A stretch of DNA of 5,314 nt from a bacterium (GTDB lineage: Bacteria > Bacillota > Clostridia > Oscillospirales > Oscillospiraceae), in the NCBI GenBank assembly GCA_004562395.1, contig SFQY01000070.1, forward strand, positions 1-5,314, read 5' to 3'. The notes beneath the pieces were generated by a model. The model made no database searches. It was not told where the DNA came from and saw nothing but the letters and a program-made list of their open reading frames with translations. A program made the translations under genes and the position numbers. Of the stretch, positions 1 to 5,061 are shown piece by piece; within the stretch, counting starts at the first letter, position 1; each line of letters starts with the position of its first letter.

Positions 1-198
1 CTGGCTCATACCGCAGGCGTACAGAGACAGAATTTTGTCTTCCATGCCTTCGGCATTGCGGTCATACTTGCTGATAATTTTCGGTTCATAGTTACCCTTT
101 CCGTTACGATCAGTATACATTAGATTTACCGTGTTCGCAATACCGGTTTGTGTCATGCGGTAATTGGAATCATATGTAGTTGCCGTGACTGTACCATA
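1..198 (-). pseudogene. IS256-family (Mutator-type) transposase fragment, truncated
   Basis: The minus strand is open from the left edge and encodes a segment including DRNGKGNYEPKIISKYDRN, then GMEDKILSLYACGMSQ at the edge. The order D-R-x-G, then E-P-K-I-I-x-K-Y-x-R-N, then K-I-L-x-L-Y-A-C-G-M-S is the conserved stretch just before the catalytic DDE domain of IS256-type transposases, enzymes that cut and rejoin insertion-sequence ends. The catalytic part would lie left of the window and cannot be judged. Towards the N-terminus the match fades: the usual N-G-Y and basic residues are not recognisable, and the reading frame runs into a GC-rich repeat near 200. About 100 N-terminal residues expected of the family are missing. 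The frame stays open upstream to an ATG at 408, but that ATG lies in the promoter of the next gene, so I treat the extension as chance. Base composition is more AT-rich than the neighbouring genes. The family call is fairly good; the boundary at about 198 is approximate. Confidence 0.62.
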
Positions 199-203
199 GG
201 GAA

Positions 204-331
204 GACCCTTGCGGTCGCCTGTTGCGTGGAAATTACGGATTCGCCGAAATCGGGGGGCGCCTTCGGCGACGGGCGACCGCGAGGGTCGCCCCTGCGCGGA
301 CGGGGTCGTTCCGTCAGATAAACGATCATTT
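204..331. repeat. GC-rich intergenic repeat with hairpins, ending in the AAACGATCATTT 12-mer
   Basis: Positions 204-219 and 272-287 form a 16-bp inverted repeat with one mismatch. Positions 271-278 and 284-291 (GGGCGACC / GGTCGCCC) form a perfect 8-bp hairpin with a 5-base loop. Positions 241-248 and 262-269 (TCGCCGAA / TTCGGCGA) pair as well. The block ends at 320-331 in AAACGATCATTT, the 12-mer that bounds the other repeats in this window. It sits between the transposase fragment and the regulator promoter. It appears non-coding, since short frames through it show only low-complexity Arg/Pro/Gly-rich sequence. The left limit is uncertain, and no left-hand partner 12-mer is visible, so the copy may be truncated or interrupted. 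Confidence 0.6.
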
Positions 332-401
332 CCATGAGGATTTGAGGGTACAGCTGAACAGCTTCGCGATACAAATATGTTTTTCTTTTTATCATTTATA
401 C

Positions 402-430
402 TTGACATTTCATCCAATATATGTTACTAT
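402..430 (+). promoter_or_regulatory. Sigma-A-type promoter of the regulator/membrane-protein unit
   Basis: A perfect -35 box TTGACA (402-407) is followed by 17 bases and a -10 box TACTAT (425-430), which keeps the key T, A, A and T positions. A TG at 422-423 makes it an extended -10. The predicted start is near 437, about 19 bases before the ATG of the XRE regulator. Confidence 0.7.
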
Positions 431-431
431 G

Positions 432-445
432 CACTTACGAAAGTG
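432..445. promoter_or_regulatory. Possible operator palindrome CACTT-N4-AAGTG
   Basis: A perfect 5-bp inverted repeat (432-436 and 441-445) surrounds ACGA and covers the predicted transcription start. Small XRE repressors commonly bind palindromes over their own promoters, so this is a plausible autoregulatory operator. No second copy was noticed, and a 5-bp arm can occur by chance. Confidence 0.35.
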
Positions 446-455
446 AGGTGACACT

Positions 456-671
456 ATGGCACGAAATCTTGCCGTGAAGGCGGCCCGGGCCCAGAAGGAT
501 ATGACCCAGAAGGATCTGGCCTCTGCCGTGGGTGTTTCCCGGCAGACCATCAACGCCATCGAACAGGGGGAGTACAACCCCACCATCAAGCTGTGCCGCG
601 CCATCTGCCGGGCACTGGGAAAAACATTGGATGAACTGTTTTGGGAGGATGACAACAATGAAAAAGAGTAA
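456..671 (+). CDS. Small XRE/Cro-family helix-turn-helix transcriptional regulator
   Basis: This is a 71-residue protein made almost entirely of one HTH_3 (XRE/Cro) domain. Helices 2 and 3 lie at about residues 17-38, with the family pattern T-Q-K-D-L-A then V-S-R-Q-T-I-N-A-I-E-Q-G. The conserved P-T-I-K-L and L-G-K-T-L-D-E-L-F follow at about 43-62, and the tail is acidic. The family binds DNA as dimers and usually represses its own operon. The ATG at 456 has a good Shine-Dalgarno sequence (GAGGTG, 445-450) five bases upstream and fits the promoter at 402-430. The stop lies 14 bases inside the next gene, so the two are almost certainly co-transcribed and translationally coupled. Such compact regulators are often paired with small multi-pass membrane proteins in Firmicutes. 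The family call is secure; targets beyond its own operon and any inducer cannot be read from the sequence. Confidence 0.93.
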   Translation: MARNLAVKAARAQKDMTQKDLASAVGVSRQTINAIEQGEYNPTIKLCRAICRALGKTLDELFWEDDNNEKE

Positions 672-1098
672 TCTGGACGAAATGCAGGAGCAGGCCCTGC
701 TGCGCATCGAACATACCGGCTGCTGGCTGGCCTTCTGGGGGCTGCTGGCCGCCATGGCAATTCAGGGAATCCTGGGCGCCGGGATCCGGGAGCTGGCGGG
801 AGAGTGGATCGTGTTCATGGGGCTGTGCCTGTATCTGCTGGTCAGCTGCCTGCGGTGCGGTATCTGGGACCGGACGCTGAAAGCCAACCGGAAGACAAAC
901 CTAATCGTGAGCCTGATCGCCGGAGCAGCCGTGGGCGTCTTCGATGCGGTGCTGTTCCTGCGCTATGATATGCAATGGCCTGACCTGGCGCTCATCGCTG
1001 TGATCCCGGCGGTTATCACCTTTGTGCTGTGCTTTGCCGCTTTGACGGTATCCGCGGCGATCTACAAAAAGCGCAGAGAGAAGCTGGATCGGGAATAA
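658..1098 (+). CDS. Four-helix membrane protein, DUF6773-like, paired with the XRE regulator
   Basis: This is a 146-residue integral membrane protein of unknown function. Hydrophobic segments lie at about residues 20-40, 48-66, 82-101 and 108-134. The loop at 71-81 is basic and the C-terminus is strongly basic (KKRREK, 137-142), so both ends probably face the cytoplasm. The N-terminal D-E-x-Q-E-Q-x-L-L-R-I-E-H-T-G-C-W pattern followed by a membrane helix resembles proteins annotated as DUF6773 in Firmicutes, often next to an XRE regulator; this match is from memory. The ATG at 658 is chosen because GGGAGG (643-648) stands nine bases before it and the hydrophobic pattern starts just after. An upstream in-frame ATG at 532 lies inside the regulator gene and would add a Ser/Pro-rich shadow sequence. 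No catalytic motif is visible. A role sensed or controlled by the regulator is only inferred from the overlap. Confidence 0.85.
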   Translation: MKKSNLDEMQEQALLRIEHTGCWLAFWGLLAAMAIQGILGAGIRELAGEWIVFMGLCLYLLVSCLRCGIWDRTLKANRKTNLIVSLIAGAAVGVFDAVLFLRYDMQWPDLALIAVIPAVITFVLCFAALTVSAAIYKKRREKLDRE

Positions 1099-1107
1099 TC
1101 CGTTTTT

Positions 1108-1133
1108 GTCCCGGGGATCTCCCGGGACATTTT
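1108..1133 (+). terminator. Rho-independent terminator after the membrane-protein gene
   Basis: A perfect 8-bp GC-rich stem, GTCCCGGG (1108-1115) with CCCGGGAC (1121-1128), has a 5-base loop and is followed by ATTTT, nine bases after the stop codon. The T-tract is short because a repeat element begins directly after it. Joining the sequence across that element would give ATTTTCCTTTTT. Confidence 0.7.
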
Positions 1134-1136
1134 CCT
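1129..1136. repeat. Left copy of candidate 8-bp target-site duplication
   Basis: ATTTTCCT here recurs at 1376-1383, directly flanking the repeat element at 1139-1375. Two extra bases (GA) separate this copy from the element. The sequence also forms the T-tract of the preceding terminator. Confidence 0.4.
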
Positions 1137-1138
1137 GA

Positions 1139-1375
1139 ATGCTTATCGGCTTAACTCAGCTAAATGATCGTTTTGCGCAGCAAGGGTACGTCCACCACCT
1201 GTCATTGCGAGCCAGTGCGCACACTGGCGCGGCAATCCGTTCCCCTTGCAACGTGTCCCTGCCACGTCGCTTCGCTCCTCGCAATGACAGTGGTAGTCGG
1301 TACCCTGGCGGAACCATCGTACGTTAGTGAGATAAACGATCATTTACGACTTTGCTGAGTCAACCCGATCAGCAT
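1139..1375. mobile_element. MITE-like non-coding element with nested inverted repeats
   Basis: Outer arms 1139-1160 and 1354-1375 are inverted repeats of about 22 bp with three mismatches. Inner arms TAAATGATCGTTT (1161-1173) and AAACGATCATTTA (1334-1346) are a perfect 13-bp inverted repeat; a 7-base insertion (1347-1353) separates the arms on the right. Inside, AGGGTAC (1183-1189) pairs with GTACCCT (1300-1306), and a 13-bp perfect pair encloses a core at 1199-1290. The element is therefore an imperfect palindrome from end to end. It has no credible gene; the short frames crossing it (for example CHCEERSDVA-type peptides) are translations of the repeat. Terminal inverted repeats, a possible 8-bp flanking duplication and a related copy at 5062-5314 suggest a miniature element moved in trans. 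No transposase for it is identified. IS256-type enzymes make 8-9 bp duplications and a fragment of one lies nearby, but these ends are not known IS256 ends. Confidence 0.65.
1199..1290. repeat. Hairpin core of the repeat element
   Basis: CTGTCATTGCGAG (1199-1211) and CTCGCAATGACAG (1278-1290) are perfect 13-bp inverted repeats. A perfect small hairpin lies just inside (CCAGTG, 4-base loop, CACTGG; 1212-1227). The 60 bases 1200-1259 match 5199-5258 with five differences, and 1261-1285 match 5290-5314 with one. About 30 bases present in the right-hand copy are missing here near 1260. This removes the pairing partner of GGCAATCCGTT, so this copy looks like a deleted derivative. Confidence 0.7.
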
Positions 1376-1383
1376 ATTTTCCT
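1376..1383. repeat. Right copy of candidate 8-bp target-site duplication
   Basis: ATTTTCCT directly follows the last base of the outer arm of the repeat element and matches 1129-1136. Beyond it, 1384-1455 holds no gene I can support: only a weak 5-bp hairpin (1387-1402), an isolated TTGACA at 1404-1409 and a GCAAAA/TTTTGC pair (1417-1422, 1443-1448). Confidence 0.4.
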
Positions 1384-1455
1384 TTTTCCGGGAGCCGCCG
1401 GAGTTGACATAAATGCGCAAAAAATATTAGGAAACTGTTACGTTTTGCGGCGCAC

Positions 1456-1484
1456 TTGACATTATGCTGTATTTGTTGTATAAT
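1456..1484 (+). promoter_or_regulatory. Exact-consensus sigma-A promoter of the LRR protein gene
   Basis: TTGACA (1456-1461), a 17-base spacer and TATAAT (1479-1484) match the housekeeping consensus at every position and at optimal spacing. The predicted start near 1491 leaves a leader of about 27 bases before the ATG at 1518. The sequence predicts strong, constitutive-type expression unless a repressor acts. Confidence 0.9.
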
Positions 1485-1494
1485 TCGATGAGAT

Positions 1495-1504
1495 TTTCGC
1501 GAAA
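1495..1504. promoter_or_regulatory. Short palindrome TTTCGCGAAA in the LRR gene leader
   Basis: A perfect 10-bp palindrome lies about 4-14 bases after the predicted transcription start and just before the ribosome binding site GGAG (1506-1509). It could be an operator or a small leader hairpin, or chance; no regulator is identified. Confidence 0.25.
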
Positions 1505-1517
1505 CGGAGTTTTTCCT

Positions 1518-3242
1518 ATGAAAAAAGCAACCAGAATTCTGGTGCCGGTCCTGCTGGCGGTTCTGATCCTTGCCAGCATCGTCTGGTATCTGTTTGATTA
1601 TGACCGCGCCTTTACCCGGGATACCCTGCTCAGCCAGGCCCGTTACAATGATCTGCACGGCAATTCCCGGCTCTCCTCCTGGTTCTACGACATGGCCTAC
1701 AGCTTTTCCGGCCACGACCAGAACGTAGCCATTGAGCTGGCCAACCAGTATAAATCCGACGGCAATTACACCAAAGCCGAGTATACCCTGACCAACGCCA
1801 TCAACAGCGCTCCCACCGCGGAGCTGTACGCCGCCCTGTGCAAAACCTACGTGGAGCAGGACAAGCTGCTGGACGCCGTGAATATGCTGGACAACATCTC
1901 CTCCCCCTCCATCAAGGCGGAGCTGGATGCCCAGAGGCCCAGCGCTCCCACGGCCGACTATCCCGCCGGCTTCTACAGCCAGTATATGGACATTCACTTA
2001 AGTTCCACCGGCGCCATCTTCTATACCACCGACGGAGATTTCCCCACCCTCAGCGGCCCGGCCTACAGCGGCAGTATCTCCCTGCCCGCCGGTGAGACCA
2101 CCATCTATTCCATCGCCGTAGGCAACAACGGACTGGTCAGTCCCGTTACCGTCCTGGGCTATACCGTCACCGGTGTCATTGAGCCGGTGACCTTCACCGA
2201 CTCCGCCATTGAGGCTGCCGTCCGTGAGTTGATCAGCGCCGGTTCCGACAGCACGGTCTATACCAACCAGCTGTGGGAGATCAAGGAGTTCACCGTCCCC
2301 GAAAGCGCGAAGACCTTTGACGATCTGGCCTCCATGCCCTATCTGGAAAAGCTGACCATTTCGAACAAAACCCTGGATTCTCTGAGCTGCCTGTCCAGCC
2401 TTACCAATCTGAAAATCCTGGATCTCAGCGGCTGCCGCTTCCCCTCGGAGGATCTTGCCATTCTGGCATCCCTGCCCTCTCTCACGAGCCTGACCCTGGT
2501 GGACTGCGGGATCAGCACCATTGCCGACCTGGCCAATGCCCAAAGCCTGACCTACCTGGACCTGAACAACAATACCATCCGAAATCTGGAGGTCCTGGCC
2601 CCCATGACCACCCTCCGGGAGCTGTATCTGAAGCACAACGCCGTGACGGACCTGTCCTCCCTGAGTTCCCTGGGCAGTCTGGAAAAAGTGGACGTGTCCT
2701 TCAACGCTCTGACCTCCCTGGCCCCCATCTCCACCTGCATCAAGCTGACCTGGCTCAGTGCGGACAATAACCAGCTGATCAACCTGAACGGCATGGATGG
2801 TCTGCCGCTGCTCAGCTACCTGTCCGTGGATTATAATCAGCTGACGGATATATCGGTTCTGGGTTCCTGTACGGATCTGAAGAATCTGAGCATCGCCAGC
2901 AACTCCATTTCCGATATCTCCAGTCTGAAAAACCTGACAAAGCTGGAGGTGCTGGATTTCTCCGGAAATCAGATCGCTGCCCTGCCGGAGTGGCCTGACG
3001 GCTGCCCCCTGCAAACCATCGACGGTTCCTACAACGCGCTGACCAGCATTGACAGTCTGAAAAACATGAATTCCCTGACCTATGTTTACATGGACTACAA
3101 TCTGCTGACCAATATCGACGCCATTGCCGACAACTACTGCCTGGTGCAGGTCAATGTCTTCGGCAATCAGATCGAAGATGTCTCCGCCCTCCGGGCGCAT
3201 GACATCATCGTCAATTACGATCCCACCTACGGCAGCAACTGA
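1518..3242 (+). CDS. Membrane-anchored leucine-rich repeat protein with TPR-like and CHB_HEX_C-like domains
   Basis: This 574-residue protein is probably held in the cell membrane with its bulk outside. Residues 7-26 form one hydrophobic helix after a KK start, without a clear signal peptidase site. TPR-like helices lie at about 66-135 (A-x-E-L-A-N-Q-Y-K-S-D-G-N-Y-T-K-A-E-Y-T). Residues 147-217 resemble the chitobiase/beta-hexosaminidase C-terminal beta domain, with I-F-Y-T-T-D-G-D-F-P-T and a Y-S-I-A-V strand. Residues 225-270 look like an LRR cap (FTDSAIEAAVREL). From about 273 to 568 run some 12-13 leucine-rich repeats of about 22 residues, LxxLxLxxNxIxxLxxL, of the internalin/SDS22 type. 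LRRs bind protein partners and no catalytic residues are seen, so adhesion, scaffolding or envelope sensing are inferences. There is no LPxTG motif. The ATG at 1518 is preferred: GGAG (1506-1509) lies eight bases before it, and the upstream ATG at 1464 falls within the promoter. The gene stands alone between its own promoter and terminator. Confidence 0.9.
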   Translation: MKKATRILVPVLLAVLILASIVWYLFDYDRAFTRDTLLSQARYNDLHGNSRLSSWFYDMAYSFSGHDQNVAIELANQYKSDGNYTKAEYTLTNAINSAPTAELYAALCKTYVEQDKLLDAVNMLDNISSPSIKAELDAQRPSAPTADYPAGFYSQYMDIHLSSTGAIFYTTDGDFPTLSGPAYSGSISLPAGETTIYSIAVGNNGLVSPVTVLGYTVTGVIEPVTFTDSAIEAAVRELISAGSDSTVYTNQLWEIKEFTVPESAKTFDDLASMPYLEKLTISNKTLDSLSCLSSLTNLKILDLSGCRFPSEDLAILASLPSLTSLTLVDCGISTIADLANAQSLTYLDLNNNTIRNLEVLAPMTTLRELYLKHNAVTDLSSLSSLGSLEKVDVSFNALTSLAPISTCIKLTWLSADNNQLINLNGMDGLPLLSYLSVDYNQLTDISVLGSCTDLKNLSIASNSISDISSLKNLTKLEVLDFSGNQIAALPEWPDGCPLQTIDGSYNALTSIDSLKNMNSLTYVYMDYNLLTNIDAIADNYCLVQVNVFGNQIEDVSALRAHDIIVNYDPTYGSN

Positions 3243-3253
3243 ATCCTGCAAGC

Positions 3254-3288
3254 AGCGCCCGCCGCGGAAAATCCGCGGCGGGCGCTTT
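3254..3288 (+). terminator. Strong Rho-independent terminator of the LRR gene
   Basis: A perfect 15-bp GC-rich stem (3254-3268 with 3272-3286) closes on an AAA loop and is followed by TTTGTATTTT, eleven bases after the LRR stop. The minus-strand side has no T-tract, so it would stop leftward transcription from cinA poorly, although the hairpin is symmetrical. Confidence 0.92.
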
Positions 3289-3313
3289 GTATTTTGTGTA
3301 ATATTTTGACTGC

Positions 3314-3363
3314 AAAGGATCGTTTATCTTCGAATGCGAATGGATATCTTCATTTTGCATTCG
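3314..3363. repeat. Solo 12-mer repeat end with an adjacent hairpin, between convergent genes
   Basis: AAAGGATCGTTT (3314-3325) differs from the 12-mer AAATGATCGTTT at one base and extends into ATC, as in the other copies on the opposite strand. Next to it CGAATGC (3331-3337) pairs with GCATTCG (3357-3363), and AATG (3339-3342) with CATT (3351-3354), giving a nearly continuous hairpin with an 8-base loop. No T-tract follows on either strand, so it is a poor classical terminator for cinA. It may be a reduced or unrelated member of the repeat family. Confidence 0.45.
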
Positions 3364-3385
3364 CTCTGCGCGCCATGCGTCAAGC

Positions 3386-3847
3386 TCAGTTGTTTTCCAG
3401 CACCAGACTCAGGGCGGCTTCGATGGTCTGCTGCCGCACCGCTTCCCTGTCCCCCCGGAAACAGTAATGGCGGACAACCGCGTTTTTTTCGTCCTGGTAG
3501 CCGATGAAAACCGTTCCCACCGGATGGCCATAGCCGTCGCCGCCAGGACCGGCCAGACCCGTGACTGACACGGCAATGTCCGATCGCAGCCTTTCCCGGG
3601 CCCCTGTGGCCATAGCCTGGGCTACCGGAGCGGACACCGCGCCGAAGCGTTCCAGCGCTTCCTCCGGAACACCCAGGAGAGTTGCCTTGACCCAGTCGGT
3701 ATAGCTGATGATGCCGCCCTTGTAGATCTCGCTGCTGCCGGGGACGGCGGTGAGGGCCGCGCCGATGCCGCCGCCGGTGAGGCTTTCGGCCGTGACCAGG
3801 GTCTTCCCCTCCAGAGCTTTCAGCACCTTACAGCACAGGCTCATCAT
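3386..3847 (-). CDS. pncC: Stand-alone CinA C-terminal domain protein, probable NMN deamidase (PncC-type)
   Basis: This 153-residue protein is a single CinA C-terminal domain, close to the usual length of about 160, without the N-terminal molybdopterin-binding-like domain of full CinA. Conserved blocks appear in order: AESLTGG (20-26), GGIISYT (44-50), GAVSAPVAQAMA (69-80), VSVTGLAGPGG (93-103), PVGTVFIG (109-116) and FRGDREAVRQQT (130-141). The family hydrolyses nicotinamide mononucleotide to nicotinate mononucleotide and ammonia, recycling pyridine nucleotides in the cytoplasm. The first block has Leu where many members have Cys (ESCTGG); the Ser, Thr and Gly residues remain. The ATG at 3847 has AAGGTG seven bases upstream; a second ATG at 3844 is possible. 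The gene starts 20 bases inside the end of thiI, so the two are probably translationally coupled. The family is secure; enzyme activity is inferred, since some CinA-domain proteins are uncharacterised. Confidence 0.9.
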   Translation of the reverse strand: MMSLCCKVLKALEGKTLVTAESLTGGGIGAALTAVPGSSEIYKGGIISYTDWVKATLLGVPEEALERFGAVSAPVAQAMATGARERLRSDIAVSVTGLAGPGGDGYGHPVGTVFIGYQDEKNAVVRHYCFRGDREAVRQQTIEAALSLVLENN

Positions 3848-5018
3848 GATAGCTCACCTTGATTTTCTCGATGGATTCCAGGGCCCGGGCGATCAGGGCC
3901 TCCCGGTCCAACTTGCTTTCCGCGCCCAGCACCTGGCCCAGGGTGGGCTTGGTCTTGGGGTGCTTGGGGGTGAAGACGGTGCAGCAGTCCTCGTAGGGCA
4001 GAATAGAGGTTTCCAGTGTGCCGATTCTCCGGGCGATGGTGACGATCTCCTCCTTATCCATGCCAACCAGGGGCATGAAAATAGGCATATCCACCACCGC
4101 GCCCGTCACTGCCATGGCCTCCATGGTCTGAGAGGCCACCTGGCCCAGATTCTCGCCGGTGATCAGAGCCCCGCAGCCGTCCTGTTTGGCAATGCGCTGG
4201 GAGATCTCCATCATGAAACGGCGCATGATCAATGTGAAGAATTCCTCCGGACAGTTGTCCCGGATGGCCTCCTGGATCTCGGTGAAGGACACCACGTTGA
4301 CGGTCATCCTGCCGCAGTACCTTGTGACCAGCCGGGCCAACTCCACCACCTTGTCCTTGGCCAGCTGGGAGGTGTAGGGATAGGAGAAGAAGTGGACCGC
4401 CTCCACCTCCACGCCCCGCTTGGCCATCATATAGGCCGCCACGGGGGAGTCGATTCCGCCGGAGAGCAGGCACAGTGCCCGGCCTCCCACGCCGGTGGGC
4501 AGGCCGCCGGCGCCCGGCTCCGCGGGGCCGTGAACATAGGCGGACAGGTCCCGGACCTCCACATAAACCGTATACGCCGGATGGTGGACATCCACAGAAA
4601 CACCCGGATGGGCCTCCGCCAGCCGTCCGCCGATCTCCTGGGAAAGCTGGATGGAGGTCAGGGGAAAGCGCTTGTCGGAGCGCTTACTCTCCACCTTAAA
4701 AGACGAAGCGCAGTCCAGATCGTCTCCCAGGTAGTTTTCGATGGCTTCATAGATGGCGTCCACGTCCTTTTCGCAGGGACGGCACCGGCACAGGCTGACA
4801 ACGCCGAAAATGGAGCCGCAGGCCTCCCAGGCCCCGTCCACGTCAGCTTCGCCGTCCATGGGCTCCACGTATACCGTGGACTGGAGGATATACACGTCAA
4901 AATTGCCGTAGCGCTTCATCCGCCGCCGGACGTTCTGCCGCAGCTTGTTCTCAAACTGCCGCTTGTTGGCGCCCTTCAGGACAATTTCGCCTAATTTTAA
5001 CAGGAAGATTTCTTTCAT
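3828..5018 (-). CDS. thiI: tRNA 4-thiouridine synthetase ThiI (tRNA uracil 4-sulfurtransferase), short form
   Basis: ThiI adenylates uridine 8 of tRNA and replaces its oxygen with sulfur supplied by a cysteine desulfurase; in many bacteria it also supplies sulfur for the thiamine thiazole. The 396 residues show an N-terminal ferredoxin-like segment (LKLGEIVLKGANKRQFE, 8-24), a THUMP RNA-binding domain (about 60-165, with KVESKRSDKRFPLTS at 108-122) and a PP-loop ATPase domain from about 180. The ATP-binding signature SGGIDSP is at 186-192, GENLGQVASQTMEAM at 288-302, and the sulfur-handling PYEDCC at 341-346. The rhodanese domain of E. coli ThiI (482 residues) is absent, as in Bacillus and most Clostridia, where a dedicated NifS-like desulfurase, often encoded upstream, hands over the sulfur; here that position is outside the window. 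The ATG at 5018 has AAGAGGT (5031-5025) six bases upstream. No convincing promoter is seen before it, and a repeat begins about 45 bases upstream. Confidence 0.97.
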   Translation of the reverse strand: MKEIFLLKLGEIVLKGANKRQFENKLRQNVRRRMKRYGNFDVYILQSTVYVEPMDGEADVDGAWEACGSIFGVVSLCRCRPCEKDVDAIYEAIENYLGDDLDCASSFKVESKRSDKRFPLTSIQLSQEIGGRLAEAHPGVSVDVHHPAYTVYVEVRDLSAYVHGPAEPGAGGLPTGVGGRALCLLSGGIDSPVAAYMMAKRGVEVEAVHFFSYPYTSQLAKDKVVELARLVTRYCGRMTVNVVSFTEIQEAIRDNCPEEFFTLIMRRFMMEISQRIAKQDGCGALITGENLGQVASQTMEAMAVTGAVVDMPIFMPLVGMDKEEIVTIARRIGTLETSILPYEDCCTVFTPKHPKTKPTLGQVLGAESKLDREALIARALESIEKIKVSYHDEPVL

Positions 5019-5061
5019 ATCATTACCTCTTTTTTCAGTTTGGAATGGGGAGTTGGCACTG

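Noticed and set aside
1..408. Open minus-strand frame of at least 136 codons starting at the ATG at 408
   Set aside because: Only the distal part resembles a transposase. The start lies in the promoter of the regulator, the middle is hairpin repeat, and there is no good ribosome site, so an intact gene is unlikely.
1139..1358. Short frames giving CHCEERSDVA or CHCEPVRTLARQ peptides
   Set aside because: These are translations of the intergenic repeat core, present in several frames and on both strands, with no ribosome site.
1139..1375. Repeat cluster considered as a CRISPR array or attachment site
   Set aside because: There are no regularly spaced direct repeats or spacers and no integrase or tRNA gene; the structure is inverted-repeat based.
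1404..1430. Second TTGACA upstream of the LRR gene as another promoter
   Set aside because: The best downstream -10-like hexamer (TATTAG, 1425-1430) is only 15 bases away and matches poorly, against the perfect promoter at 1456-1484.
1464..1517. Upstream ATG that would lengthen the LRR protein by 18 residues
   Set aside because: It lies between the -35 and -10 boxes of the consensus promoter, so it would not be transcribed from it, and the ATG at 1518 has its own ribosome site.
1344..1997. 217-codon minus-strand frame over the LRR promoter and N-terminus
   Set aside because: It crosses a clear promoter and the signal-anchor coding region of the LRR gene and shows no family features.
1998..3251. 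417-codon open frame on the minus strand opposite the LRR gene
   Set aside because: Its Gly/Gln/Val/Asp-rich sequence is the antisense of a GC-biased repeat-coding gene. It has no domain, and the plus strand has a promoter, ribosome site, domains and terminator.
3750..4994. 414-codon open frame on the plus strand opposite thiI
   Set aside because: It is a His/Gly/Leu-rich shadow of the thiI codon pattern, with no recognisable domain; ThiI on the other strand is unambiguous.
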